Shown: in pieces, positions 33,624 to 42,041 of the stretch
Position numbering within the stretch: position 1 is the stretch's first letter
Layout: every line of letters starts with the position of its first letter
Position numbers and translations under genes: made by a program
The notes under the pieces: generated by a model
Told to the model about the DNA's origin: nothing
The model's input: the letters and a program-made list of their open reading frames with translations, nothing else
The model's database searches: none
Source of the DNA: Fluviibacter phosphoraccumulans
GTDB taxonomy: Bacteria > Pseudomonadota > Gammaproteobacteria > Burkholderiales > Rhodocyclaceae
Length of the DNA: 64,000 nucleotides
NCBI RefSeq assembly: GCF_016110345.1
Contig: NZ_AP019011.1
Location: 1,860,001 to 1,924,000, forward strand
Direction of reading: 5' to 3'

Positions 33624-33827
33624 TTAAATAAAACAGGGCACCGCGCCCGATACAGCCCTATTCTGCTGCCGCAAAGAGGCCAAGCATTCCTTGGCGCACG
33701 ACTTGCAGTTGCCACATTGACTCCCCACAGCAAGCTCGCGCTGCAGGTCCTCGAGTGTTAATGCCCCGTCAAAAACCGCCTGTTCTATCTGGCGGTCTGT
33801 AACGGCATTACAAATGCAGACATACAT
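33624..33827 (-). CDS. bfd: Bacterioferritin-associated ferredoxin Bfd
   Basis: The 67-residue product has the BFD [2Fe-2S] ligand set C4, C6, C38 and C41 (CIC and CGNC). Bfd reduces and mobilises iron from bacterioferritin when iron is scarce, so it fits the two bfr genes at 23.5 kb. It is the first gene of the minus-strand iron operon; tonB follows after 38 bases. A Fur-box-bearing promoter lies 33-61 bases upstream of its ATG. Confidence 0.92.
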   Translation of the reverse strand: MYVCICNAVTDRQIEQAVFDGALTLEDLQRELAVGSQCGNCKSCAKECLASLRQQNRAVSGAVPCFI

Positions 33828-33859
33828 GGGTGAGTCCTTGGAATCTCAATGAGGTTTGC

Positions 33860-33888
33860 ATTTTTAACGTAATGAGAATCGTTGTCAA
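33860..33888 (-). promoter_or_regulatory. bfd promoter with Fur-like box
   Basis: The minus strand has a perfect -35 TTGACA (33883-33888), a 17-base spacer and a -10 AAAAAT (33860-33865). In plus orientation the spacer carries TGAGAATCGTTGTCA (33873-33887), a good match to the Fur 7-1-7 pattern (11 of 14). It would switch on bfd and probably the rest of the iron operon when iron is low. Confidence 0.7.
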
Positions 33889-33909
33889 TACATTTGTGGT
33901 TTTGCAGGC

Positions 33910-33938
33910 AAAAAATGGCCCATCCTTGCGAATGGGCC
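33910..33938 (-). terminator. Rho-independent terminator of ccp
   Basis: On the minus strand GGCCCAT, an eight-base loop and ATGGGCC form a 7-bp stem, followed by ATTTTTTG with six T in a row. It lies 28 bases after the cytochrome c peroxidase stop and separates that gene from the iron operon. Confidence 0.85.
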
Positions 33939-33965
33939 GAACTGCCTACAATGACTTAGCCAACC

Positions 33966-35018
33966 TTACTTCTTAACCGGTTTGGCGTCGAAGGGTTGTG
34001 GACTCGGCGTATCCGGGCCAGAAGGTGGCAGCTGTGGCAGCTTGAAGCTCGGCTGATCACCGGTCAGCGACTTCAGGAAGGCAACGATATCGGCGTTTTC
34101 TTCTTTGCTGAAGTTGCGACCCAGCTGGATGCGGCCCATGATCTCAACGGCCTGCGACAGTGTTTTCGCCTCACCATCATGGAAGTACGGATAGGTCATT
34201 TCAATGTTACGCAGCGTTGGCACTTTGAAATTAAAGCGGTCAGCATCTTTACCGGTCACAGCAGCGCGCCCTTCGGCTTTGCTATCGCCCTTGTAGGGCT
34301 CAACCACGCCCATCTTCTGGAAAGAGTTGCCACCCACAGCCGGGCCGTTATGACAAGCCACGCACCCACTATTTTTGAACAGCTCATAGCCCTGAACTTC
34401 CTGCGCCGTTAGCGCATTCTTATCTCCCTTGAGCCACTGATCAAAGCGCGAATTAGGCGTGACCAAGGTTTCTTCGAAAGCAGCAATGGCCTTGGTGACT
34501 TCGTCGATGGTAATTTTGTCCGTACCAAAGACCTTCTTGAACTCTTCAACGTACCCGGGAATGGTTGCCAAGGTCTTCACAGCCAGTTCATGGGTAAAGC
34601 CCATTTCACCTGGGTTAGCAATTGGACCGCCAGCCTGTTCTTTCAGATCAGCCGCACGACCATCCCAAAACTGGGCGACATTCAAGCTGGAATTCAGTAC
34701 TGTTGGCGCATTAATCGGGCCTTGATTCCACTTGTGACCAATCGAGGTCTTCAGATTATCCGTGCCACCCATCGACAGGTTATGGCACGAGTTACAGGAA
34801 ATGAAGCCCGACTTCGAGAGCCGTGGATCAAAATAAAGCTGCATGCCCAACTGAACCAATGCCGGGTTTGAGACATTCGCTGCATTGATCGGTTGAATCG
34901 GCTCATCCGTCATCGGCTTGCCGAGGGCGGCCGTTTTTGCGCTATCGGCTTTCTGACCACACCCCACGAGTGCTGCGACAAGCGTAGTCAGCACCAGGGT
35001 AAAAATCTTGTGTTTCAT
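33966..35018 (-). CDS. ccp: Di-heme cytochrome c peroxidase, lipoprotein
   Basis: The ATG encoding MKHKIFTLVL is used because AGGAG lies seven bases upstream and a lipobox LVGC (Cys20) follows; a longer frame has no SD. The 350-residue protein has two heme c sites, CNSCH (75-79, high-potential or catalytic side) and CVACH (219-223), and the MauG/CcpA-type GVVEPYKGD and FKVPTLRNIEMTYPYFHDG motifs. It reduces hydrogen peroxide in the periplasm with electrons from cytochrome c. Anchoring by a lipid is less common than the soluble form. It is divergent from oxyR and has an FNR-like promoter. Confidence 0.92.
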   Translation of the reverse strand: MKHKIFTLVLTTLVAALVGCGQKADSAKTAALGKPMTDEPIQPINAANVSNPALVQLGMQLYFDPRLSKSGFISCNSCHNLSMGGTDNLKTSIGHKWNQGPINAPTVLNSSLNVAQFWDGRAADLKEQAGGPIANPGEMGFTHELAVKTLATIPGYVEEFKKVFGTDKITIDEVTKAIAAFEETLVTPNSRFDQWLKGDKNALTAQEVQGYELFKNSGCVACHNGPAVGGNSFQKMGVVEPYKGDSKAEGRAAVTGKDADRFNFKVPTLRNIEMTYPYFHDGEAKTLSQAVEIMGRIQLGRNFSKEENADIVAFLKSLTGDQPSFKLPQLPPSGPDTPSPQPFDAKPVKK

Positions 35019-35049
35019 TGAGGGACTCCTTGTTAAATTTCGTCCCACT

Positions 35050-35091
35050 GTTTTACCAGCCCTGCACAAAAAACTCTTTGATCTAGGTCAA
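35050..35091 (-). promoter_or_regulatory. Class II FNR-type promoter of ccp
   Basis: TTGATCTAGGTCAA (35078-35091) matches TTGAT-N4-ATCAA at nine of ten positions. On the minus strand a -10 TAAAAC (35050-35055) gives an expected start at 35043, and the box is centred exactly at -41.5, the class II FNR position. No good -35 is present, as expected for an activator-dependent promoter. ccp genes are FNR/Anr-controlled in several proteobacteria. Confidence 0.65.
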
Positions 35092-35110
35092 ACACGTTCA
35101 TTCGTTTTAG

Positions 35111-35129
35111 CTATGCAGGTGATCAATAG
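35111..35129. promoter_or_regulatory. LysR-type box CTAT-N11-ATAG between ccp and oxyR
   Basis: CTAT (35111-35114) and ATAG (35126-35129) form a T-N11-A dyad, followed after three bases by another CTAT (35133-35136). The arms match the ATAG/CTAT units of OxyR sites, although the spacing differs from the E. coli consensus. It is placed to control oxyR and ccp together. Confidence 0.5.
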
Positions 35130-35189
35130 TTTCTATGCCGCTTTCCTGTGCGAGAGCGCTATGCTTCAGTAGTGAAGGAGTCAGCAAGG

Positions 35190-36092
35190 ATGAAGCTTAT
35201 TGAGTTGCGGTATTTAGTTGCACTAGCGCGCGAAGGGAATTTTAGTCGTGCCGCACATGCCTGTTCGGTCAGTCAACCAACGCTCAGCATGGCGGTCGCG
35301 CGCCTGGAAGATGAGTTAGGTGTGCATTTGTTTGAGCGCGGCAAAGGCTTTGTAAGCCCTACAGCCGTGGGGGAACGGATTGCGGCACAGGCGCAAAAAA
35401 CACTCGATGCGGCACAACAGATCGTCAATCTGGCCAACGAAGGCCGCAACCCCTTAGAGGGACCAATCCGTCTTGGGGTGATTCATACGATTGGCCCCTA
35501 CCTGCTGCCGCAGCTGGTGCACTCGCTTAAATCGATTGCACCTAATATGCCGCTGCTGATCGAAGAAAACATGACGGCCAACCTGACGCGCATGTTGCTC
35601 GAGAACGAAGTCGATGTGCTCATCATTGCCTTACCTTTCGAATTGACGGGCGTTTTGACGAGACCGCTTTACGATGAGCAGTTTCAAGTCATTGTGCCGC
35701 ATGGTCACAAATGGGCAGGCCGCCAAGAAATCAGGTCTGAAGAAATCGCCGATGAAGAAGTGTTATTGCTCAAGGCGGGTAACTGCTTCCGAGACCAGGT
35801 GCTTGAAGCGTGCCCACAAGTCAGTGAACCAGAAAGTGATGTACGACAAGGCCACTCCATCGGTACCATTCGCTGCATGGTCGCCTCGGGGCTCGGCATT
35901 TCTGTACTGCCGGAAGGCGCCTTAATTGGGCCATATGATAACGACTTAATTACCCGCATCCCGTTCCAGGCGCCTAGCCCCTCACGTCGGGTCGCGCTGG
36001 CTTGGCGCCCGGGTTTTGTCAGGCCGCAGGCGATTGATGCATTGCTGACGGCTATTCGTCAGATTAACAACCCGGCTTATCACTTTATCTGA
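35190..36092 (+). CDS. oxyR: Hydrogen peroxide-sensing LysR-type regulator OxyR
   Basis: The ATG encoding MKLIELRYLV gives 300 residues; an upstream in-frame ATG adds 14 residues not seen in the family. The N-terminal winged HTH (about residues 1-60) is followed by a regulatory domain holding the redox pair C199 and C208 (KAGNCFRDQVLEACPQ), at exactly the E. coli OxyR positions. Peroxide forms the disulfide and activates antioxidant genes. It is divergent from ccp, which encodes a peroxide-reducing enzyme, supporting the call. Confidence 0.93.
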   Translation: MKLIELRYLVALAREGNFSRAAHACSVSQPTLSMAVARLEDELGVHLFERGKGFVSPTAVGERIAAQAQKTLDAAQQIVNLANEGRNPLEGPIRLGVIHTIGPYLLPQLVHSLKSIAPNMPLLIEENMTANLTRMLLENEVDVLIIALPFELTGVLTRPLYDEQFQVIVPHGHKWAGRQEIRSEEIADEEVLLLKAGNCFRDQVLEACPQVSEPESDVRQGHSIGTIRCMVASGLGISVLPEGALIGPYDNDLITRIPFQAPSPSRRVALAWRPGFVRPQAIDALLTAIRQINNPAYHFI

Positions 36093-36204
36093 GATGATCA
36101 ATCGCAGACGCCTTGACCAACACCAAAAGGTGCATCATGAGCCAAAAGAAATGCTGCCACAGCAAACCCCGCTGCAAAAACTGTCCCTTCAGAAAGAAAC
36201 ATTC

Positions 36205-36624
36205 ATGATCAAACAACTCTTCCTCGTGCCTTGCTTGTTGGCGAGCGGCCTTGCCTTTGCTGCTGGAAACACGTTGGACATTACGGTAAACGGTGTACGC
36301 GACGACCAGGGCACGATCCGCGCCGGGATTTACGATACTCCAGCCGCTTTTCCCAAAGAAGGGAAAGCGATGGCAAAAACATCAACGCCCGCCAAAGCCG
36401 GCAGCGTCAAACTGCAATTTACCGATCTGCCACCCGGCAAATATGCCGTTATTCTGTATCACGACGAAAACAACGATGGCCAGATGGACAAGCGCTTCGG
36501 CATGATCCCGATTGAGGGATACGGATTGTCGAACAATATCAAGGCCAGCGGCAAGCCGTCGTTTGATCAGTGCGCTTTCGATGTTCCTGAAACCAAAAAT
36601 CAAACCATCGAATTACGTTATTGA
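36205..36624 (+). CDS. DUF2141-family secreted protein
   Basis: The ATG encoding MIKQLFLVPC is preferred because it begins a standard signal peptide (cleavage near AFAA). The 139-residue mature-length protein then shows the DUF2141 pattern: VNGVRDDQGTIRAGIYDTPA, FTDLPPGKYAVILYHDENND and RFGMIPIEGYGLSNN. These are small periplasmic beta-sandwich proteins of unknown function. A longer frame from 36094 lacks a signal peptide at its start. It lies between oxyR and ubiA, with no clear functional link to either. Confidence 0.8.
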   Translation: MIKQLFLVPCLLASGLAFAAGNTLDITVNGVRDDQGTIRAGIYDTPAAFPKEGKAMAKTSTPAKAGSVKLQFTDLPPGKYAVILYHDENNDGQMDKRFGMIPIEGYGLSNNIKASGKPSFDQCAFDVPETKNQTIELRY

Positions 36625-36658
36625 AGCAGCCACGCCGCGCTTCTCGTAAAATGGGCGG

Positions 36659-37531
36659 ATGAAAACGATGGCGCCTCCTCCCAAGCTCACGCAATACCTG
36701 CGTTTAATGCGGGTACACCGGCCGATTGGGACCTTGCTACTGCTCTGGCCAACCCTGTGGGCGCTCTGGCTGGCCTGCGCGGGCATACCACCGCTGAATG
36801 TGCTGCTGATTTTTGTAGCAGGCACCTTTCTGATGCGATCTGCGGGTTGTGTGATCAATGATTTGGCTGACCGTAAATTTGATGGCCACGTCACACGCAC
36901 TAAAGATAGGCCGATGGCAGCCGGTTGGGTCAGCCCGCGCGAGGCCATCGCTGTATTTGTCATACTGGTCACGCTGTCTGCCGTAACGGTCTTACCGATT
37001 GCGACCCCTTTATTGCTGGGGTTGGCGGTGGTCGCGGTATTTCTTGCCGCATCCTATCCGTTTACCAAACGTTTCTTCGCGATTCCCCAGGGGTATCTGG
37101 GGATTGCTTTCGGCTTTGGTATCCCTATGGCCTTTGCCGCAATTCTTGATACCGTCCCCCCGGTGGCCTGGTGGCTGCTGCTGGCGAATGTTTTCTGGGC
37201 CATTGCCTACGATACCGAATATGCCATGGTGGATCGACCCGATGATCTGAAGATCGGTATTAAAACCTCGGCCATTACTTTCGGTCGTTTTGATGTGGCG
37301 GCCATCATGATCTGCTACGCGCTGACACTGTCGATTCTCGCGGTCGTTGGCCATACGCTGCATCTGGGTTGGCCCTACTGGGTTGGTCTGATGGCCGCCG
37401 CTGGTATTGCGCTTTATCACTACACGCTGATCAAAGATCGCGATACGACGAAGTGCTTTACTGCCTTCATGCACAATAACTGGTTAGGTGCGGCGGTGTT
37501 TGCCGGCATTTTGCTCGACACGCTGATCTGA
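36659..37531 (+). CDS. ubiA: 4-hydroxybenzoate polyprenyltransferase
   Basis: The 290-residue integral membrane enzyme prenylates 4-hydroxybenzoate in ubiquinone synthesis. It has about eight helices and the two Asp-rich Mg/diphosphate sites, NDLADRKFDGHVTRTKDR (about residues 61-78) and DTEYAMVDRPDDLKIGIKT (about 182-200). The opening YLRLMRVHRPIGTLLLLWPT is characteristic of UbiA. It precedes ubiD by 9 bases, the next-but-one step in the pathway, so the pair is an operon. Confidence 0.94.
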   Translation: MKTMAPPPKLTQYLRLMRVHRPIGTLLLLWPTLWALWLACAGIPPLNVLLIFVAGTFLMRSAGCVINDLADRKFDGHVTRTKDRPMAAGWVSPREAIAVFVILVTLSAVTVLPIATPLLLGLAVVAVFLAASYPFTKRFFAIPQGYLGIAFGFGIPMAFAAILDTVPPVAWWLLLANVFWAIAYDTEYAMVDRPDDLKIGIKTSAITFGRFDVAAIMICYALTLSILAVVGHTLHLGWPYWVGLMAAAGIALYHYTLIKDRDTTKCFTAFMHNNWLGAAVFAGILLDTLI

Positions 37532-37540
37532 GGAACCCCC

Positions 37541-39034
37541 ATGATTTACCACGACCTGCGCGACTTTATTGCCCAACTGGAGAAGATGGGCGAACTCAAA
37601 CGCATCTCGATGCCGGTAAGCCCACACCTGGAAATGACGGAGATCTGTGATCGCGTTTTGCGCCAGGGTGGCCCGGCCATTCTGTTTGAAAATCCCACGG
37701 GTTTTGATGGCCCGCATCGCATACCTGTTTTGGGCAACCTATTCGGTACCGTGCGGCGCGTGGCGCTGGGCATGGGCCAGGATGTCGCCACGGAAGCCGA
37801 AGCCCTGGCCAAACTGCGCGAAGTGGGCAAGGTGCTATCGATTCTGAAAGAGCCGGAACCGCCCAAGGGCTTTAAAGACGCCTGGGACAAACTGCCCCTG
37901 CTCAAGCAGGTGCTGACCATGTCACCCAAACAGGTGTCATCAGCGCCCTGTCAGGAAGTCGTACTCGAAGGCAAGGATATGGATCTCTCCCGCTTGCCGG
38001 TACAGCACTGCTGGCCGGGTGACGTGGCGCCACTGGTGACCTGGGGCCTTACGGTAACGCGCGGGCCCAACAAGACACGCCAGAACCTAGGCATTTACCG
38101 CCAACAGGTACTGGGGCCGAACAAACTGATCATGCGCTGGCTGGCGCACCGTGGCGGTGCCCTGGATTTCCGGGATCATCAATTGGCCAACCCGGGGCAA
38201 CCCTTCCCGATCGCTGTGGTGCTGGGCTGTGACCCGGCAACCATTCTGGGCGCAGTAACGCCGGTACCGGATACGCTGTCGGAATACCAGTTTGCCGGTC
38301 TGCTGCGTGGTAAGAAAACCGAGCTCATTCGCTGTCTGGGTTCGACCCTGCAAGTGCCCGCCTCGGCCGAAATTGTGCTGGAAGGCGTGCTGAACCCCGG
38401 CGAGATGGCGCTCGAAGGCCCCTATGGCGACCACACGGGTTACTACAACGAGCAGGCCGAGTTCCCGGTCTTTACCGTTGAGCGCATGACCATGCGCAAG
38501 AACCCGATCTACCACTCCACCTACACCGGCAAACCCCCCGACGAACCGGCCATGCTGGGCGTGGCGCTGAATGAAGTTTTTGTGCCCCTGCTACAAAAGC
38601 AGTTTCCGGAAATTACTGATTTCTATCTACCGCCCGAAGGCTGCTCTTACCGCCTGGCCGTGGTGAGCATACGCAAACAGTACGCGGGGCATGCGCGCCG
38701 CGTGATGATGGGCGTGTGGAGTTTCCTGCGTCAGTTCATGTACACCAAGTTCATTATCATCGTTGATGACGATGTGAATACTCGCGACTGGAAAGAAGTG
38801 GTCTGGGCAATGACCACACGCATGGACGCGACGCGCGACACGATGCTGGTGGATAACACGCCGATCGATTACCTGGACTTCGCATCGCCCGTCGCCGGCT
38901 TGGGTAGCAAGATGGGACTGGACGCCACCAACAAGTGGCCCGGCGAAACGAGCCGTGAATGGGGCACACCGATTACGCACGACCCCGCCGTTAAGGCACG
39001 CGTCGATGCGATGTGGAGTGAACTGGGGCTTTAA
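37541..39034 (+). CDS. ubiD: 3-octaprenyl-4-hydroxybenzoate carboxy-lyase
   Basis: The 497-residue protein is the usual length for UbiD, which removes the carboxyl group from prenylated 4-hydroxybenzoate using prenylated FMN made by UbiX. It shows the family stretches MIYHDLRDFIAQLEKMGEL, GRPAILFENP-like GGPAILFENP, GDHTGYYNEQAEFPVF (which holds active-site acidic residues) and AGLGSKMGLDATNKWPGE near the end. GAGGAACCCCC precedes the ATG. A hairpin follows immediately at the stop. Confidence 0.95.
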   Translation: MIYHDLRDFIAQLEKMGELKRISMPVSPHLEMTEICDRVLRQGGPAILFENPTGFDGPHRIPVLGNLFGTVRRVALGMGQDVATEAEALAKLREVGKVLSILKEPEPPKGFKDAWDKLPLLKQVLTMSPKQVSSAPCQEVVLEGKDMDLSRLPVQHCWPGDVAPLVTWGLTVTRGPNKTRQNLGIYRQQVLGPNKLIMRWLAHRGGALDFRDHQLANPGQPFPIAVVLGCDPATILGAVTPVPDTLSEYQFAGLLRGKKTELIRCLGSTLQVPASAEIVLEGVLNPGEMALEGPYGDHTGYYNEQAEFPVFTVERMTMRKNPIYHSTYTGKPPDEPAMLGVALNEVFVPLLQKQFPEITDFYLPPEGCSYRLAVVSIRKQYAGHARRVMMGVWSFLRQFMYTKFIIIVDDDVNTRDWKEVVWAMTTRMDATRDTMLVDNTPIDYLDFASPVAGLGSKMGLDATNKWPGETSREWGTPITHDPAVKARVDAMWSELGL

Positions 39035-39070
39035 GCCGCTTGCTTCAGCACCGGTCGGTGCTTAGGCGGC
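39035..39070. terminator. Bidirectional hairpin between ubiD and the thioesterase gene
   Basis: An inner stem AGCACCG / CGGTGCT (39047-39062) sits inside an outer stem GCCGC / GCGGC (39035-39039 with 39066-39070). It starts directly after the ubiD stop and covers the last codons of the convergent thioesterase gene. The T-run is poor, so it may work as a partial terminator on either strand. Confidence 0.5.
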
Positions 39071-39457
39071 AGGCAGTTCGCGCTTGCTGCCATCGGCATT
39101 GAGCGCCACGTAGGTAATCAACGCTTCGGTGACTTTGACGGTGATGGGATCTGCCGGATGGCGCTCGGCATACATCTGCACCTTGATGGTGACCGAGGTT
39201 TTGCCACGCTTTTCAACTTCGGCAAAAAAGCTAACGATGTCACCCACCGATACCGGCTGATGAAACTGCATGGTATTGACCGCCACGGTAGCAATACGGC
39301 CCCGTGCGACTTTGTGGCCCAACACAGCACCCGCCAGATCGATATGGCCCATGGTCCAGCCACCAAAGACATCACCATACTGATTGGCATCAGCTGGCAT
39401 AGGAATCACCTTCAGTACAGGTGGCAGGTCAGGTAATTTGCAGGGTGTATCGATCAT
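39062..39457 (-). CDS. Acyl-CoA thioesterase, hotdog fold (YciA-like)
   Basis: The 131-residue protein has the single hotdog domain of YciA/acyl-CoA hydrolases, with the characteristic GDVFGGWTMGHIDLAGAVLG (about residues 28-47) containing the catalytic aspartate and the following helix, then VNTMQFHQPVSVGDIVSFFAEV. It would hydrolyse acyl-CoA thioesters in the cytosol. It is convergent with ubiD and lies 62 bases from the divergent ABC exporter gene. Chain-length preference is unknown. Confidence 0.9.
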   Translation of the reverse strand: MIDTPCKLPDLPPVLKVIPMPADANQYGDVFGGWTMGHIDLAGAVLGHKVARGRIATVAVNTMQFHQPVSVGDIVSFFAEVEKRGKTSVTIKVQMYAERHPADPITVKVTEALITYVALNADGSKRELPAA

Positions 39458-39519
39458 GATGTGGCCGCTAATAGGATTAAACTACGGTTGTCATTTTAAG
39501 GTCATCAAGGCAAAAGCGC

Positions 39520-41319
39520 ATGTCGCGTCACAGAAATAAACCCGTCGGCCCTGCCGGCAATGAACCGTTGCACGTCTGGACCACCTTAAAGTCATTACTG
39601 CCCTGGCTCTGGGCCTATCGTGGACGCATGATTGCCGCCTTTGGCTGCCTGCTCCTGGCCAAACTGGCCAGTGTGTATGTGCCCATTGTGTTCAAGAACA
39701 TGATCGATGATCTGGGGGGTGGACAGGATGCCCTGCTGGTCTTGCCCGTAGGTTTGCTCTTGCTTTATGGCTTTGCGCGACTGGCCAGCACCGGGTTTAC
39801 TGAACTGCGTGAGATTCTATTTGTGCGCGTCACGCAACAGGCGGTGCGCCGCATTGCGCTCTCTGTCTTTACGCATCTGCATAACCTTTCCCTACGTTTT
39901 CATTTAGAGCGGCAAACCGGAGGTGTCTCTCGAGATATTGATCGAGGCACGCGCGCCATCTCCAATCTGATCAGTTACACGCTCTACTCTATTCTGCCGA
40001 CGATCATTGAACTGGTCCTGGTCATGGGCGTACTGGCTTATAAGTATGACCAGGTGTTTGTGTGGATTACCCTGGCCTCGATTGTCTGTTACGTAGGGTT
40101 TACCGTTGTTATATCGAACTGGCGCATTCATATCCGCCGTGCGGTCAATGAAGCGGATTCCGCTGCCAACACGCGCGCCATCGATAGCCTGATTAACTAT
40201 GAGACGGTGAAGTACTTCAATAACGAAGCCTTTGAGCTGGACCGCTACGATGAAGCCATGCGGCGCTGGGAAGATGCTTCCGTGCGTAGCCAAATGACAC
40301 TGACCATGCTGAACATGGGACAACAGCTGATTATCGTCATCGGCCTGGTGACGATGATGTGGCATGCGGCGCAAGGCGTTGTTGCTGGGACGATGACCGT
40401 AGGCGACTTAGTGCTGGTCAATGCCTTTCTGATTCAGCTGTATATGCCGCTCAATTTCTTCGGCGTGGTGTATCGCGAGATTCGTCAGGCGCTCACCGAT
40501 ATCGAACGCATGTTCGGCTTACTCAATACCCAGCGCGAAATCGTCGATGCACCAGATGCGCAGGCACTACCCACCGCGCCCATCAGCGTGCTGTTTGATC
40601 GTGTGGATTTTGCTTATGATCCAGCGCGGCCGATATTGAATCATGTGTCTTTCGAGATTCCTGCCGGAAAAACCGTTGCCGCAGTGGGACATTCCGGTGC
40701 GGGCAAATCCACGCTCGCCCGACTGATTTATCGTTTTTACGATGTCACCGGCGGGCAGATTCTCATGAACGGTCTTGATATCAAAAAAATTGATCAGAGT
40801 AGCCTGCGCGGCGGGATTGCCATTGTGCCGCAAGACACCGTATTGTTTAACGACACGCTCTATTACAACATTCTTTACGGGAATCCTTTGGCCACACGCG
40901 AGCAAGTGATTGCGGCAGCCAAAGCAGCACACCTGCACGAGTTTGTTGAAACGCTACCCGATGGCTATGACGCCAAGGTGGGCGAGCGCGGCCTCAAGCT
41001 TTCGGGTGGCGAGAAGCAACGCGTCGCCATTGCCCGAGCCTTACTGAAAAACCCACCGATCCTGGTCTTTGATGAAGCCACCTCCGCCCTGGATTCAAAA
41101 ACCGAAAAGGCCATTCAGATCAGTATGGAAGTGGCAGCACGCGGTCGAACAACATTGATCATTGCCCACCGCCTGTCGACGGTAATGAACGCCGACGAGA
41201 TTCTGGTGCTGGATGCTGGCCGCATCATCGAGCGTGGACGCCATGCAGCGCTGTTAGCCGCCAATGGCGTCTATGCTCAAATGTGGGCGTTACAGCAGCA
41301 GGATCGGGATGCTGACTAG
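39520..41319 (+). CDS. Atm1/HMT1-type ABC exporter (heavy-metal/glutathione-conjugate family)
   Basis: The 599-residue half transporter has an N-terminal membrane domain of six helices (about 30-330) and an ATPase domain with Walker A GHSGAGKSTLARL, signature LSGGEKQRVAIARAL, Walker B ILVFDEATSALD and H-loop IAHRLST. The linker stretch with INYETVKYFNNEAFEL before the third pair of helices is typical of the Atm1/ABCB7 group, which exports glutathione-linked sulfur or metal conjugates. It is distinct from the MsbA copy at 7191. Substrate is inferred from family only. Confidence 0.87.
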   Translation: MSRHRNKPVGPAGNEPLHVWTTLKSLLPWLWAYRGRMIAAFGCLLLAKLASVYVPIVFKNMIDDLGGGQDALLVLPVGLLLLYGFARLASTGFTELREILFVRVTQQAVRRIALSVFTHLHNLSLRFHLERQTGGVSRDIDRGTRAISNLISYTLYSILPTIIELVLVMGVLAYKYDQVFVWITLASIVCYVGFTVVISNWRIHIRRAVNEADSAANTRAIDSLINYETVKYFNNEAFELDRYDEAMRRWEDASVRSQMTLTMLNMGQQLIIVIGLVTMMWHAAQGVVAGTMTVGDLVLVNAFLIQLYMPLNFFGVVYREIRQALTDIERMFGLLNTQREIVDAPDAQALPTAPISVLFDRVDFAYDPARPILNHVSFEIPAGKTVAAVGHSGAGKSTLARLIYRFYDVTGGQILMNGLDIKKIDQSSLRGGIAIVPQDTVLFNDTLYYNILYGNPLATREQVIAAAKAAHLHEFVETLPDGYDAKVGERGLKLSGGEKQRVAIARALLKNPPILVFDEATSALDSKTEKAIQISMEVAARGRTTLIIAHRLSTVMNADEILVLDAGRIIERGRHAALLAANGVYAQMWALQQQDRDAD

Positions 41320-41397
41320 CACGCATTAACGCTGAGCCGCGTAGAATACGTGCAGTAATTACCCCCAACGATTTGCATTCATAAAAAGGATTAGGTT

Positions 41398-41973
41398 ATG
41401 GCTTTATTGACATCGCAGCTCACCGATATACAGGCCAAGGTTTTGGGTGCCGTAGCGAACCGCCCGGGCACGTTGATCTGGATGGGCCTGCTGATGATTG
41501 TTTTAGGCACCATCGGCGTATTTGCCGAAGCCTTCTTTTCAATCGCCTCGATCAGTCTGATGGGTGGCTTTGCTTTTGCTGCTGGGATCATGCAGGCACT
41601 CCATGCCTTTCAAGCGCGTGGCTGGAAGTCGGTGTCCATCCAGCTGATCTTTGCGTTGATCTATGTGGCGATTGGTGTGATCGTCTGGGTATCGCCTGAA
41701 GCGGCTCTTGAAGGTGTGACCTTGTATCTGGCGACGCTGCTCTTTGCAACGGGTGGGCTACGCTTAGTCACCGCATTCCAGCACACGGTGTTTCGCGAAT
41801 GGTTCCTGCCCCTGATTTCTGCCGCATTATCCATTCTGCTCGGCGGTTTAATACTATCTGGCTGGCCGGATAACAGCACCTGGGTGCCAGGTATGCTGAT
41901 CGCTATTGAGCTACTGTTGCAAGGCTGGTCGTTGTTCTTCCTAGGCATTGCCGCCAAGAACGCCGTAAAGTAA
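41398..41973 (+). CDS. HdeD/DUF308-family membrane protein
   Basis: The 191-residue protein has six hydrophobic segments in three pairs (about 25-50, 55-75, 82-102, 106-126, 135-155, 160-185) and glycine-rich turns such as SISLMGGFAFAAGIMQ, as in HdeD proteins tied to acid or other membrane stress in E. coli. AAGGATTAGGTT precedes the ATG. It is a single gene between the Atm1-type exporter and a strong bidirectional terminator. Function beyond the family is not readable. Confidence 0.8.
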   Translation: MALLTSQLTDIQAKVLGAVANRPGTLIWMGLLMIVLGTIGVFAEAFFSIASISLMGGFAFAAGIMQALHAFQARGWKSVSIQLIFALIYVAIGVIVWVSPEAALEGVTLYLATLLFATGGLRLVTAFQHTVFREWFLPLISAALSILLGGLILSGWPDNSTWVPGMLIAIELLLQGWSLFFLGIAAKNAVK

Positions 41974-41985
41974 GTTTATTTCAAG

Positions 41986-42021
41986 CAATAAAAATCCCAG
42001 CCGAGGCTGGGATTTTTATTG
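41986..42021. terminator. Strong bidirectional terminator between hdeD-like gene and rplQ
   Basis: A perfect 17-bp inverted repeat (CAATAAAAATCCCAGCC and its complement) with only two unpaired centre bases has A-runs on the left and T-runs on the right. It therefore ends transcription of the plus-strand membrane protein gene and of the long minus-strand ribosomal cluster ending with rplQ. Confidence 0.92.
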
Positions 42022-42041
42022 GGTGCGCACTTAACTTGTGG

